Shown here: piece after piece, positions 17,469 through 24,969 of the stretch
Numbering within the stretch: position 1 is the stretch's first letter
Layout: each line of letters starts with the position of its first letter
Source of the DNA: an uncultured Planctomycetales bacterium
GTDB taxonomy: Bacteria; Planctomycetota; Planctomycetia; Isosphaerales; Isosphaeraceae
DNA: 64,000 bases
Assembly (NCBI GenBank): GCA_903926465.1
Contig: CAIYJE010000169.1
Location: 1 to 64,000, forward strand
Reading direction: 5' to 3'
Position numbers and translations under genes: made by a program
Notes under the pieces: model-generated
Told to the model about the DNA's origin: nothing
Database searches by the model: none
What the model saw: the letters and a program-made list of their open reading frames with translations, nothing else

Positions 17469-18623
17469 ATGACCGGCAACACTGCGGCTGTCGCCATGTT
17501 GATCGCTTTGTTCGGTTGGAGCTCTGCACGTGCAGACGAGCCGAACGATGTTTACGCTCGTGTTGCGGACCGGCGATTTCCCTCGGTATTCCAGGCGTGG
17601 AACGCCGCTGACAATCTGAAAGATGAGGACAGGCTAACCACGCTGGCCCGCCATGATCTTGTCTATCACGCCCCCGACTTCTTTGGCTTGCGGTGGGTGG
17701 GCAAGTTCAACGGCCTTGCCACGGAGTTTACTGACGCGAGCCGGAAGGCCGGGCTGCAAATGCGGGCCGATTTGCTCAAGAAGAATCCGCAGATGGTCTT
17801 GCTCGCGGAGTTGCGTTACCGGGACGCACATCTATCTTACCTGCCTCCCAACCACGAGTGGTGGATGCGGAAAGCGGGCAAGGTTGTCGTTGGCTGGGAA
17901 GAGGGGGGATACTTATTACTCGACTTCTCCCAGGCAGCGTATCGCCAGCAGGTCGCCAGGCAGGCCAAGGCCATGGTTGAGTCAGGCGTGTTCGACGGCA
18001 TCATGCTCGACTGGTGGGACGATGATCAGGATCGGGTGGCACTGCTCAAGGAAATTCGCAGGGAGATTGGCGACAAACCACTGATCCTGGCGAATGCCAA
18101 CGATCGCCAAACGCCCAGAACGGCAAGTTTACTGAACGGCTACTTCATGGAGTGCTACCAGTCAAAAGCGGCGAAGGACTGGCGGCAGATTGCCGACACC
18201 CTTGAATGGGCCGAGGAGAACCTACGAAAGCCGCGCGTGAATTGCCTGGAGACCTGGTATCAGAACTCGCGGCAAGACCTGAACCTGATGCGTGCCACCA
18301 CCACCTTGTCACTGACACTGTCTGACGGGTACTGCTTATTCTCAGATCCCAACCCGCTGCCGTCCCCAGATCATCTCCATGACTGGTATCCATTCTGGGA
18401 GAAGAGCCTGGGGAGGCCGATGGCAAAAGGACGCTGGCAAAACGACGGCAGCGTAAGGCGGGAGTTCGACAACGGCCTTGCTGTTTATAACCCGATGGGG
18501 AACCAGACGGTTACGGTAACGTTCAATACGCCCCGCACCTCAGCAGCAACCCGAACAACGGCCAAGAGCTTCCGTGTGGAGCCAGGAGACGGTGACCTTC
18601 TCCTGATCGAGACCGCGAAGTGA
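17469..18623 (+). CDS. Secreted putative glycoside hydrolase (GHL15-like TIM barrel)
   Basis: The protein has 384 residues with an N-terminal signal peptide (hydrophobic AAVAMLIALFGWSSARA, cleavage near ARA-D). The body reads like the uncharacterised hypothetical glycosyl hydrolase families (GHL-type) with a TIM barrel: HDLVYHAPDFFGL, VVLLAELRYRD-like strands, and GIMLDWWDDDQDRVALLKEIRR, where the acidic DWWDDD lies at a strand end as expected for a catalytic carboxylate. A later segment, GYFMECYQSKAAKDW, may hold a second acid. Family assignment is from pattern recognition and could be wrong; the substrate is unknown. The ATG has GGAG eight bases upstream. Confidence 0.6.
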   Translation: MTGNTAAVAMLIALFGWSSARADEPNDVYARVADRRFPSVFQAWNAADNLKDEDRLTTLARHDLVYHAPDFFGLRWVGKFNGLATEFTDASRKAGLQMRADLLKKNPQMVLLAELRYRDAHLSYLPPNHEWWMRKAGKVVVGWEEGGYLLLDFSQAAYRQQVARQAKAMVESGVFDGIMLDWWDDDQDRVALLKEIRREIGDKPLILANANDRQTPRTASLLNGYFMECYQSKAAKDWRQIADTLEWAEENLRKPRVNCLETWYQNSRQDLNLMRATTTLSLTLSDGYCLFSDPNPLPSPDHLHDWYPFWEKSLGRPMAKGRWQNDGSVRREFDNGLAVYNPMGNQTVTVTFNTPRTSAATRTTAKSFRVEPGDGDLLLIETAK

Positions 18624-19019
18624 GAACCCTTCCTCAACCAGCGGTTCGATGCACAGCGCACAGCCAGCCTAACCAGACGCCACGGGGAACGTGAACAGGC
18701 GACAGCGGTTCACGTGAAAATACCTGCGGAGTGACCTCCGGGCCCCAGAACCCAAGTTCCCAAGATTGCTCCCACGCCTGAACATTTGACCAAAACTTCC
18801 GTCGATCTGTTTTTGCCCTGATTCCCTACGGCCACACGCAAAACTGCAAAACTAGACCACGGGAAAATGGACTCGTCACCGGCCCCATTCTTTTGCTATA
18901 CTTCCTGACTTGAATCCCGACGGTAGCGCTCAACGGGATTACCGACCGCTGCCGCTCGACCGGCCCCAAGTCATTTTCGAGCGCACTTTTACTGAATCGT
19001 ACAACCCGCGAGGTGGATT
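18624..19019. promoter_or_regulatory. Leader region upstream of the zinc-ribbon mini-gene
   Basis: 396 bp without a long gene. A TATACT hexamer at 18897-18902 is a possible -10 box for the downstream 41-residue gene, but no good -35 box is found 16-18 bp upstream, so the promoter is tentative. GACAGCGGTTCACG near 18697 resembles the end box of repeat family A. Confidence 0.3.
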
Positions 19020-19145
19020 GTGTCTCTTCGACCCCGAAAAAAGAATGCCGCCGCCAAGAATCGTTTCCCCCGTTGCAAGAAGTGCGGCGGCCAGGTCCGG
19101 CGTCACATTGCTCGCTGCAAGAAGTGCAGCGAAAAGAACTTCTGA
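19020..19145 (+). CDS. 41-residue basic zinc-ribbon protein
   Basis: The product is too short to be picked up by usual length cut-offs. A GTG start follows a strong ribosome site (GAGGTGGATT) and the frame ends at TGA 19143-19145. The product is highly basic (many Lys and Arg) with two CxxC knuckles, CKKC GG...R CKKC, separated by ten residues, the same C-x2-C-x10-C-x2-C spacing I know from archaeal/eukaryotic ribosomal protein L40e. This suggests a zinc-ribbon RNA- or ribosome-binding protein, but homology is not shown. A very strong hairpin terminator 33 bp after the stop supports a discrete, well-expressed monocistronic unit. Confidence 0.75.
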   Translation: MSLRPRKKNAAAKNRFPRCKKCGGQVRRHIARCKKCSEKNF

Positions 19146-19177
19146 CCAGCAGTCGTTCAGCTAGCTTCAGAAATAGA

Positions 19178-19232
19178 CCGGCCGGCTCTGTGACGCTCGA
19201 ATTCGAGCCACAGGCCGGCCGGACTTTTTTTT
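19178..19232 (+). terminator. Strong intrinsic terminator of the zinc-ribbon gene
   Basis: A long GC-rich hairpin: left arm CCGGCCGGCTCTGTG (19178-19192), right arm CACAGGCCGGCCGG (ending about 19222), with a nested palindrome GCTCGAATTCGAGC in the loop, followed by an 8-T run. One base bulges in the outer stem. It ends transcription of the 41-residue gene and separates it from the convergent ferredoxin gene. Confidence 0.9.
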
Positions 19233-19244
19233 GGATACTGCTTT

Positions 19245-19257
19245 GGGGGGGGGGGGG
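19245..19257. repeat. Poly-G tract (13 G)
   Basis: A run of 13 guanines lies between the terminator and the 3' end of the ferredoxin gene, outside any coding frame. Such tracts slip during replication and are also error-prone in sequencing, so the exact length is uncertain. Confidence 0.8.
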
Positions 19258-19281
19258 CAAGGGGGAGGATCACAATCCCGC

Positions 19282-19605
19282 TCAGTCGGCCGGCCTGGAA
19301 CCTGCGGGCATGCCGGTAGAGGTTGTGGTCTGGAGCACCCGGATGGTCAGGTCACTTTCGACCCGGACCTGGCAGGATAGCCGAATCCCTGGCTCTAGCT
19401 CAGCCTCACGGGCCAGCCGCTCACGCTCAATCTCGGGCATTGGGCCGGCATCACCCGCCACAATCAAAACCCGGCACGTGGTGCAGCGAGAATTTCCGCC
19501 GCAGCGGTGCAGGATGGGGATTCCCGCATCCTCAATCGCCAGTGTGAGCTTGGTACCGGCCGCAACGTCAAGCGTTGGGCCCCCTTCAATAATCAGTTGT
19601 GGCAT
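19282..19605 (-). CDS. [2Fe-2S] ferredoxin
   Basis: The protein has 107 residues. The cluster cysteines are in HRCGGNSRCTTCRVLI, the plant/vertebrate-type C-x5-C-x2-C pattern, with the fourth cysteine in RLSCQVRV. The fold is the beta-grasp Fer2 domain. The N terminus PQLIIEGGPTLDVAAGTKL matches this family, and the start has AGGAGC upstream. It is a soluble one-electron carrier; the redox partner is not encoded nearby. The C-terminal 15 residues are Thr/Ser/Pro-rich and probably disordered. Confidence 0.9.
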   Translation of the reverse strand: MPQLIIEGGPTLDVAAGTKLTLAIEDAGIPILHRCGGNSRCTTCRVLIVAGDAGPMPEIERERLAREAELEPGIRLSCQVRVESDLTIRVLQTTTSTGMPAGSRPAD

Positions 19606-20017
19606 TCAGAACGCTCCTGAATTTGCAGTTTGAGAGATCACCAGGTTTTCGGGGCCATTCCGGCCCCCGCATGCCCTGAGACTATAGCCGTTTTGCCGAA
19701 AGTTTCCCATAAACCGCAGGTCCGACCGCCCGGCAACGATTCGCTCTCGTCGCCTGGAGCATCTGGCCCGTCATTCAAGTGCCATTCACAAAAGTGCGCC
19801 CACGCCGGCGTCCAGCATTGCGTGAGGGAGGCCAGTCCAAAATGGGCACTAGCTGCGAGCCTGCCAGGTGTCTGCCCCTCATTTTGAACAATAGCCCTGA
19901 CTTTCAGGCGTTTTTTTGCTTTGGCCAAGATATGGCCCCACCCGAAACACCTGTAGAAATAGAAGCAGGAAGCCTGAGTTTCTGGGCTGCGCATCTCCCT
20001 AAACAAAATAGGGGTCG
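19606..20017. other. Intergenic gap before the insertion sequence
   Basis: About 412 bp that hold the ferredoxin promoter and no gene I can support. Open frames on both strands lack protein character. Confidence 0.4.
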
Positions 20018-20087
20018 TCCGCAGAATCTGTGAAGCGGTTTCAGTAAAAAGAGCGCGACAGTATCCGTTGGCCTCGGGGCCAGCTAC

Positions 20088-20127
20088 TTCTTCGTCCCGC
20101 CCGTTCGATTGAGGGCGGAACGAAGAA
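20088..20127 (+). terminator. Hairpin in the insertion-sequence leader
   Basis: TTCTTCGTCCCGCCC pairs with GGGCGGAACGAAGAA across a 10-base loop (one mismatch). It lies about 140 bp before the transposase start and could block read-through transcription from outside the element or regulate the transposase. There is no T-run after it, so an intrinsic terminator is not certain. Confidence 0.4.
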
Positions 20128-20267
20128 TTCGCAGTCTCGATTGGTCAAGTAAGCAACTGGGCTGATTTGTGTGTCGGTCGCTACTCCACTATGGTTGGGG
20201 GCGCATCCTGAAGCACTCAAAGGCATGATTGAGTTACCACACAAAATCCCACCCGGAGTGCCCCAGA

Positions 20268-21521
20268 ATGCGTATTCAAACCATCTTCAATCGTGTCCTA
20301 CATTTCAAGTCTTTTGTTGTCAGAGAGGCAAAGTTTGAAGAGCACTCGACTGGAAACGGGGCGATCCTTTTGCAAATCGAATCCCGAAAAAACGGTCTGA
20401 TTCACTGTTCGGGTTGTGGCAAGCCAAGGCGGTTTTACGATCACCTCTCCGAAAGAAGGTTTGAGTTCGTTCCGTTATGGGGTATTGCCGTCTTTCTCGC
20501 CTATCGGATGCGGCGTGTAAACTGTGAACGGTGCGGTGTTAAGGTTGAAATGGTGCCTTGGTGCGATGGCAAACACCGGTTGACCGAGACCTATATGTGG
20601 TTCCTGGCAACATGGGCCAAAAGGCTCAGTTGGAGCGAAGTCGCTTCAATCTTCGGTACGTCCTGGGATAGCGTTTGTCGATCGGTCGAGCATGCGGTCG
20701 AGTGGGGCTTGGCACATCGCAATCTTCAGGGAATCAAGGCCATTGGAATCGACGAGATCGCCAGAGCCAAAGGACACGCCTATCTGATTCTCGTCTACGA
20801 GATTGGGCCGTTGAAGCGATTGCTGGCGATCGCTGAGAACCGGACTGAGGCCAGCCTCCGTTCTTGTCTGGATAGCCTGGGTGATTCGGTCTGTTCGGGT
20901 GTCCAATTCGTGTGCAGCGACATGTGGAGACCCTACCTCAATGTGATCAGCCAGAAACTCGAGAATACCGTGCATATCCTTGACCGGTTTCATGTCATGC
21001 AGAAATTCGGAAAGGCCTTGGATGACATTCGCGCCGAGGAAGCCAAGCAATTAAAGCGAGACGGCTACGAGCAGGTTCTCAAGCATTCACGGTGGAGCCT
21101 GCTGAAACGGAAGAACAATCTGACAGAGAAGCAGGAGGTCAAGCTCGCGGAAGTCTTGAAGTACAACCTTCGAACAGTCAGGGCTTACATCCTCCGAGAG
21201 GAGTTTCAACAGTTTTGGGGTTACACATACGCGACTTGGGCGGAGAGGTTTTTGAACAAGTGGACCACGCGAGTCATGCGTTCACGGTTGGAACCGATGA
21301 AGAAGGTGGCCCAGACTCTACGTAATCACCAGCCGTTGATTCTCAACTGGTTCAAGGCTCGTGGAGCGATCTCCTCTGGTGTAGTCGAGGGACTCAACAA
21401 CAAGGTGAAAGTTGTAACGAGAAAATCCTACGGTTTCCGTTCGACAAGAATCACGAAATTGGCTCTATTTCACACTCTTGGGCATCTGCCAGAGCCTCCG
21501 CACCATCACAGATTCTGCTGA
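20268..21521 (+). CDS. ISL3-family transposase
   Basis: The protein has about 417 residues with the family layout: an N-terminal zinc-finger region (HCSGCGKPRRFYDH and NCERCGVKVEMVPW), a helix-turn-helix-like segment (SWSEVASIFGTSWDSVCR) and a DDE catalytic core with GIDEIARAKGHAYLILVY (first Asp), FVCSDMWRPYLNVI (second Asp) and SGVVEGLNNKVKVVTRKSYGFR (Glu). The ATG at 20268 has GGAG upstream and matches the usual N terminus (MRIQTIFNRVLHFKSF). It appears full length and intact, so the element could still be active. Confidence 0.92.
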   Translation: MRIQTIFNRVLHFKSFVVREAKFEEHSTGNGAILLQIESRKNGLIHCSGCGKPRRFYDHLSERRFEFVPLWGIAVFLAYRMRRVNCERCGVKVEMVPWCDGKHRLTETYMWFLATWAKRLSWSEVASIFGTSWDSVCRSVEHAVEWGLAHRNLQGIKAIGIDEIARAKGHAYLILVYEIGPLKRLLAIAENRTEASLRSCLDSLGDSVCSGVQFVCSDMWRPYLNVISQKLENTVHILDRFHVMQKFGKALDDIRAEEAKQLKRDGYEQVLKHSRWSLLKRKNNLTEKQEVKLAEVLKYNLRTVRAYILREEFQQFWGYTYATWAERFLNKWTTRVMRSRLEPMKKVAQTLRNHQPLILNWFKARGAISSGVVEGLNNKVKVVTRKSYGFRSTRITKLALFHTLGHLPEPPHHHRFC

Positions 21522-21607
21522 GGAGGCCAAAAAAAAATAGAAATGGCCCCATTGGCCCGACTATTGGCCAGGCTAGGTTCTTGGCCCCAGCGCTTTTCTC
21601 CAATACA

Positions 21608-21680
21608 GAGCCGCAAGCGCAAGCGACCGACCCTCGCAAACGCAACCCTTCGGGGCCGTGAACACCAGGTTCTTGCCCTT
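21608..21680 (+). repeat. 73-bp direct repeat, family B copy 1
   Basis: Starts GAGCCGCAAGCGCAAGCGAC and ends ACACCAGGTTCTTGCCCTT. It is nearly identical to the stretch at 21712-21784, with only a handful of substitutions. The spacer between the copies is 31 bp. Confidence 0.85.
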
Positions 21681-21711
21681 TGAAAATGCCTGCTCTTCTC
21701 CGGTTCATACC

Positions 21712-21784
21712 GAGCCGCGAGCGCAAGCGACCGACCCTCGCAAACTCGACCCCTCGGGACCGTGAACACCAGGTTCTTGCCCTT
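21712..21784 (+). repeat. 73-bp direct repeat, family B copy 2
   Basis: The second copy of the repeat at 21608-21680, in the same orientation and with the same ends. A diverged inverted relative is at 22747-22806. Confidence 0.85.
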
Positions 21785-21812
21785 CTTTTCGTCTGGGTTC
21801 TGCCTATAGAGG

Positions 21813-22020
21813 TTCACGATTGGCTTGCACACGAAAGGATTTGCTGAGTGTCACGCCTCAGTGTCTTGATCTTCGTTCGATGTAGGACAGCCGCCCTCGG
21901 CTGTCATCTTCGTAACGGCCCAGGAATCCAGAGACAGCCGAGGACGGCTGTCCTACATTCGGAAAAGGAACACCAGGAAAGGCGTTCACTCTGTGTGCAA
22001 CGCAAATGTTAACCGCTATA
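21813..22020 (+). repeat. 208-bp inverted-repeat element, family A copy 1
   Basis: Runs from TTCACGATTGGCTTGCAC to TTAACCGCTATA. Its reverse complement matches 24269-24476 over the full 208 bp with only a few mismatches. Inside it, 21881-21957 is a long imperfect palindrome: TGTAGGACAGCCGCCCTCGG and a matching GACAGCCGAGGACGGCTGTC arm. The strong secondary structure and fixed ends suggest a REP/MITE-like unit. Confidence 0.9.
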
Positions 22021-22141
22021 AACGACCGAGTAATCAAACAATTATCAAACGAAACGGCAAGATGTGATGTGAGTTCAGAACCTCCTATACTGCATCTGGT
22101 GCTGGTCGGATTGACCCGAGTCTTACGGGAGGGCAAATCGC

Positions 22142-22651
22142 GTGAAAGACGCGGCGGCTGCCTACTTCTTGACCTTTTCAACCTACGAAACCTGGTTATA
22201 CGGGCGAGAAGACGAGTCGGTTGATCGGCATCACAATCAACTTCAAAGACCCAGATTCCCCATCAATACCGCACGAGAACAAGCCGTGCTGACCCGCATG
22301 CGGCAACCCGCATACGTTCTGGATGAGCCATGCCGACGCTGTGTTCTCCAGGTTATCTGTGATCATGCCCACGTCCGGGGTTGGTGTCTCTGGGCTGCCC
22401 ACGTGAGGTGAACCCATGTCCATGTTGCGATCTCTGCGCCGAAGGTCAATCCTGAAAAAGTCATGGTGAAACTCAAGGCATGGTCAAGCCGAAGACTGCG
22501 TGAGACGCTTAACGAACCTGCGAACCGCGTGCGGTGGACACAACACGGAAGTACGCGTTACCCGTAGAACGAGGAAGATCGACTTACCGCAATCACTTAT
22601 GTCATCGAACGCCAGGGTGAACCGATGTCCGTGTTTCCAGCACTATCCTGA
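22142..22651 (+). pseudogene. REP-associated tyrosine transposase (RAYT, IS200/Y1-like), broken by two stop codons
   Basis: Reading one frame from the GTG at 22142 (GGAGGG upstream) gives a recognisable RAYT-like protein of about 170 codons: YFLTFSTYETWLYGREDESV, then a middle region with MRQPAYVLDE, a helix ending in GWCLWAAHVR, the HUH-type metal motif THVHVAIS, and YVIERQGEPMSV, which holds the candidate nucleophile tyrosine. The frame is interrupted by TGA at about 22397 just before the HVH motif and by TAG at about 22565, where relatives have Trp or another residue. It is therefore a pseudogene unless the stops are sequencing errors. It lies 122 bp from a family A palindrome, the type of DNA such enzymes act on. 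Confidence 0.8.
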
Positions 22652-22746
22652 GAAACTGATACTTGAGAAAAGGGTAACTCGGTAGGTAGATAAGCCGTGA
22701 TTGGTTCACTTGTACTTCCGTATCCTAGCTCGTTTACTAACAGTTT

Positions 22747-22806
22747 GGTGTTCACGGCCCCCGTCACTCAAACAGAGACGGTCGGTCGCTCGCGCTCCCG
22801 GCTCGG
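22747..22806 (-). repeat. Diverged inverted copy of family B
   Basis: Reading the plus strand, GGTGTTCACGGCCC...GTCGGTCGCT..GCTCGG matches the reverse complement of the 73-bp repeats over both ends, with a divergent centre. It lies in the 264-bp gap between the RAYT pseudogene and the PEP-CTERM gene. Confidence 0.6.
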
Positions 22807-22915
22807 TTTGATACGAGCGTTCTGACTACGAAACCAAAAAAGTCAGCCGGGCGCCCCCCACGGCAACGGAAGCACCCGACGGCCTGTTATTCATCTCACG
22901 ATTTTAGTAGCGCGC

Positions 22916-23614
22916 TCAGGCAGCCTTGCGGCGCAGCCGGCGGAACGACAGCACATCGCCGCCCAGGGCCAACAGGCCGCCCATCGCCAGTGTGCCCGGC
23001 TCAGGAACAGCCGCAGCGGTGATGGTCAAGGTCGCAGGACCGCTGAAGCCCGTGACATAAAAACCCCGTGCGGTCGTGGTGTTGGTAATGAAGCCGTTGC
23101 CGGCGGAATTCCGGTCCAAACTTCCTGTGATCGTCAGCGGGGTCGAAAGGTCCCAGTTCGAGTTGCCACTGGAAATATTGTTCACTAACCCATACCCGCT
23201 GGCGTAATCACCTGTCCCAAACTGGAAGTATCCCGAACCATCGCCGTAATCGCCTGAATAGAGTTTGAAGCTGGAGTCAAGCGTAGCCGAGCCGGCTCCA
23301 GCGATCGTGATCGCACTCGCGGCGCTCAGAATAAATAAACTTTCGCCATAACCACCGGTTGCGGTGGTGACATCGGCCGCCGGATCACCCGTGGCCGTGA
23401 TTGTGAAGGTGGCACCGCTGAAAGAATTGCCATTGAGTGAACCGGAGATCGTCCCACCGGTCAGGGTGTAGGTCAGGATATCCGCCTGAAAAGGGGCGGC
23501 GGCCGCCAACCCAAAGACCAACGCCAGTACCGAAACCAGGCCCAGCCGGGCCACACCGCCGTCTAGGGCCAGCACGCCGCCCATCACCAGCGCCCCCAAG
23601 TTCAGGCACGGCAA
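22916..23614 (-). CDS. PEP-CTERM sorting-domain protein with an anomalous N terminus
   Basis: The open frame is about 232 residues. The C terminus is a PEP-CTERM signal: VPEPGTLAMGGLLALGG followed by the basic tail FRRLRRKAA, expected to be processed by an exosortase. The middle is Gly/Ser/Thr-rich and beta-like (TLTGGTISGSLNGNSF...), typical of such surface proteins. The signal peptide is probably LGLVSVLALVFGLAAAAPFQA. The first 20 or so residues before it (GALVMGGVLALDGG) resemble a second PEP-CTERM transmembrane segment, so the true start is uncertain and the 5' end appears to be a fusion with the remnant of another gene. No exosortase gene lies in the window. Confidence 0.7.
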   Translation of the reverse strand: MPCLNLGALVMGGVLALDGGVARLGLVSVLALVFGLAAAAPFQADILTYTLTGGTISGSLNGNSFSGATFTITATGDPAADVTTATGGYGESLFILSAASAITIAGAGSATLDSSFKLYSGDYGDGSGYFQFGTGDYASGYGLVNNISSGNSNWDLSTPLTITGSLDRNSAGNGFITNTTTARGFYVTGFSGPATLTITAAAVPEPGTLAMGGLLALGGDVLSFRRLRRKAA

Positions 23615-23748
23615 CGGCAGGGAAGGTGGAGGCCACGCTGACGAAGTCGATCAACAGTTCTGCCCCGATGGTGTCCTATGGGGCACTGCTACTGGCGCAA
23701 GCTCCTGCAACATTGTTCGCGCCTGCAAGGTCCGGGAAACCAATACGC

Positions 23749-24135
23749 CCCCGGGCACGCTTTATTGCATAAAACTACAAGAAGCAATTGACCGTCCATG
23801 AGATCAGTCAAACGGTTGGCCTACACCCAGGTTATGCGATGACTCAGTTTCGAAAAGCGTTTGGAATGAGCCTGGTGACCTGCATCAACGCTCATCGAAT
23901 TACCCACTCCAAACGGATGCTCTCAACCACAACCGAGCAGGTACTGACGATTGCCTATGAGTCTGGCTTTGGCTCCCTGAGCCGCTTCAACGATGCCTTC
24001 CGTCGAACCGTTGGCTGTACTCCTCGACAATTTCGCACGTTTCACCAAACCACTCGATCTCCCGTTACATTGCAGAACCTGCCCATCGAAGAAATCCGCA
24101 CCAAACCGTCTGGTCCGTTAATCGGAACCGGATGA
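23749..24135 (+). pseudogene. AraC-family regulator fragment with in-frame stop
   Basis: From about 23788 the frame encodes a complete AraC-type double helix-turn-helix: LTVHEISQTVGLHPGYAMTQFRKAFGM, RITHSKRMLSTT, then VLTIAYESGFGSLSRFNDAFRRTVGCTPRQFR. Immediately upstream the same frame reads ARFIA-stop-NYKKQ, where relatives continue ARFIAENYKxPLTV, so a TAA at 23770-23772 replaces a Glu codon. The N-terminal sensor domain is not recognisable further upstream. The gene is thus 5'-truncated and broken, although the DNA-binding half could still be made from an internal TTG. Confidence 0.75.
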
Positions 24136-24268
24136 TCTTGTAGCGGTTCACAGACACGTTCTACTCAAACGATCAAGGCGTGTCTAAAGCTGGGCCAGAA
24201 GCCGTGTACAGGTACTTCAAACGAACTTGCATTGCCCCCCGATCGCAGTTCACGAATAGACTCCACCC

Positions 24269-24476
24269 TATAGCGGTTAACATTTGCGTTGCACACAGAG
24301 TGAACGCCTTTCCTGGTGTTCCTTTTCCGAATGTAGGACAGCCGCCCTCGGCTGTCTCTGGATTCCTGGGCCGTTACGAAGATGACTGCCGAGGGCGGCT
24401 GTCCTACATCGAACGAAGATCAAGACACTGAGGCGTGACACTCAGCAAATCCTTCTGTGTGCAAGCCAATCGTGAA
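24269..24476 (-). repeat. 208-bp inverted-repeat element, family A copy 2
   Basis: The reverse complement of 21813-22020, the same length and almost identical. Its internal palindrome is 24332-24408. Together the two copies bracket 2,248 bp. Confidence 0.9.
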
Positions 24477-24649
24477 ACGCGATAAGAGACCGCCGAGAAG
24501 GCGGCAGTCCTACTCGTACAAACCCAAAGTAAATCGTCATAAGACGCTGGGTAAGGATTCAGCCAAATCCAGAAGTATCAAGATCCGATATTTTCCGTCC
24601 CGTAAGGAGAGTTCTGTCAGCCAAGGCTAGAAGCCCTAGGTTTGTGGCA

Positions 24650-24800
24650 CAGCGGTTTTTAAGGCTTGGAGCCCAATAAGGGCGACCCCATGACAAGCCC
24701 AATGAACCGCCCTTACAGGGCGTCAGGCAAGGAGGCCCCCCCTTAACCCAGCCCGTTGGGCTGGGCTGTCATGAATCGGGCCTTCAGCCCTCAAAACCAG
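24650..24800. repeat. Cluster of short GC hairpins
   Basis: Contains CGCCCT-TAC-AGGGCG at about 24708-24722 and CCCAGCCC-GTT-GGGCTGGG at 24747-24765, with further GGGCCTTCAGCCC-like pairs. This style of clustered short palindrome is common in planctomycete intergenic DNA; a function is not evident. Confidence 0.5.
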
Positions 24801-24969
24801 ACCTATTCCTTGATTCACTGAATTCGGCTGAATGTTTAAGCAGGACGTTGTTCACAAGAGGTTTGATTGTCGCAAATAGGGAGAACGATTAACCTTCTCA
24901 AACTAGCCTGTGTTGTCGGTTCGAAAGTGACGGGCGAATGCCTGAACTGGAAGGTGAGAGGGAACCTGG

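Larger units (their letters stand above)
20018..21522 (+). mobile_element. ISL3-type insertion sequence
   Basis: The boundaries are set by terminal inverted repeats: TCCGCAGAATCTGTGA at 20018-20033 and, on the other strand, TCAGCAGAATCTGTGA at 21507-21522 (one mismatch in 16; 13 identical inner bases). The total length of about 1.5 kb and the single transposase fit the ISL3 family. The transposase stop codon lies within the right repeat. I found no 8-bp direct duplication flanking these ends, so the insertion may be old, rearranged or differently bounded. An imperfect 15-bp hairpin lies in the leader at 20088-20127. Confidence 0.75.
21523..22141. other. Repeat-filled gap (families A and B)
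   Basis: About 620 bp with no gene. It is filled by two direct 73-bp repeats of family B and by copy 1 of the 208-bp family A element, which are listed separately. Confidence 0.7.
24136..24969. other. Repeat-rich gap before hldD
   Basis: About 830 bp with no gene. It contains copy 2 of the 208-bp element, a related short motif after it (GAGACCGCCGAGAAGGCGG near 24486), and a cluster of small hairpins at about 24650-24800. Confidence 0.6.

Noticed and set aside
17123-17497. 124-codon minus-strand frame upstream of the putative glycoside hydrolase
   Set aside because: No recognisable domain, no ribosome site, and it overlaps the start of a well-supported gene on the other strand.
22142-22411. 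Intact 89-residue gene starting at 22142
   Set aside because: The frame continues with clear RAYT homology beyond the TGA, so the short open frame is the first part of a pseudogene.
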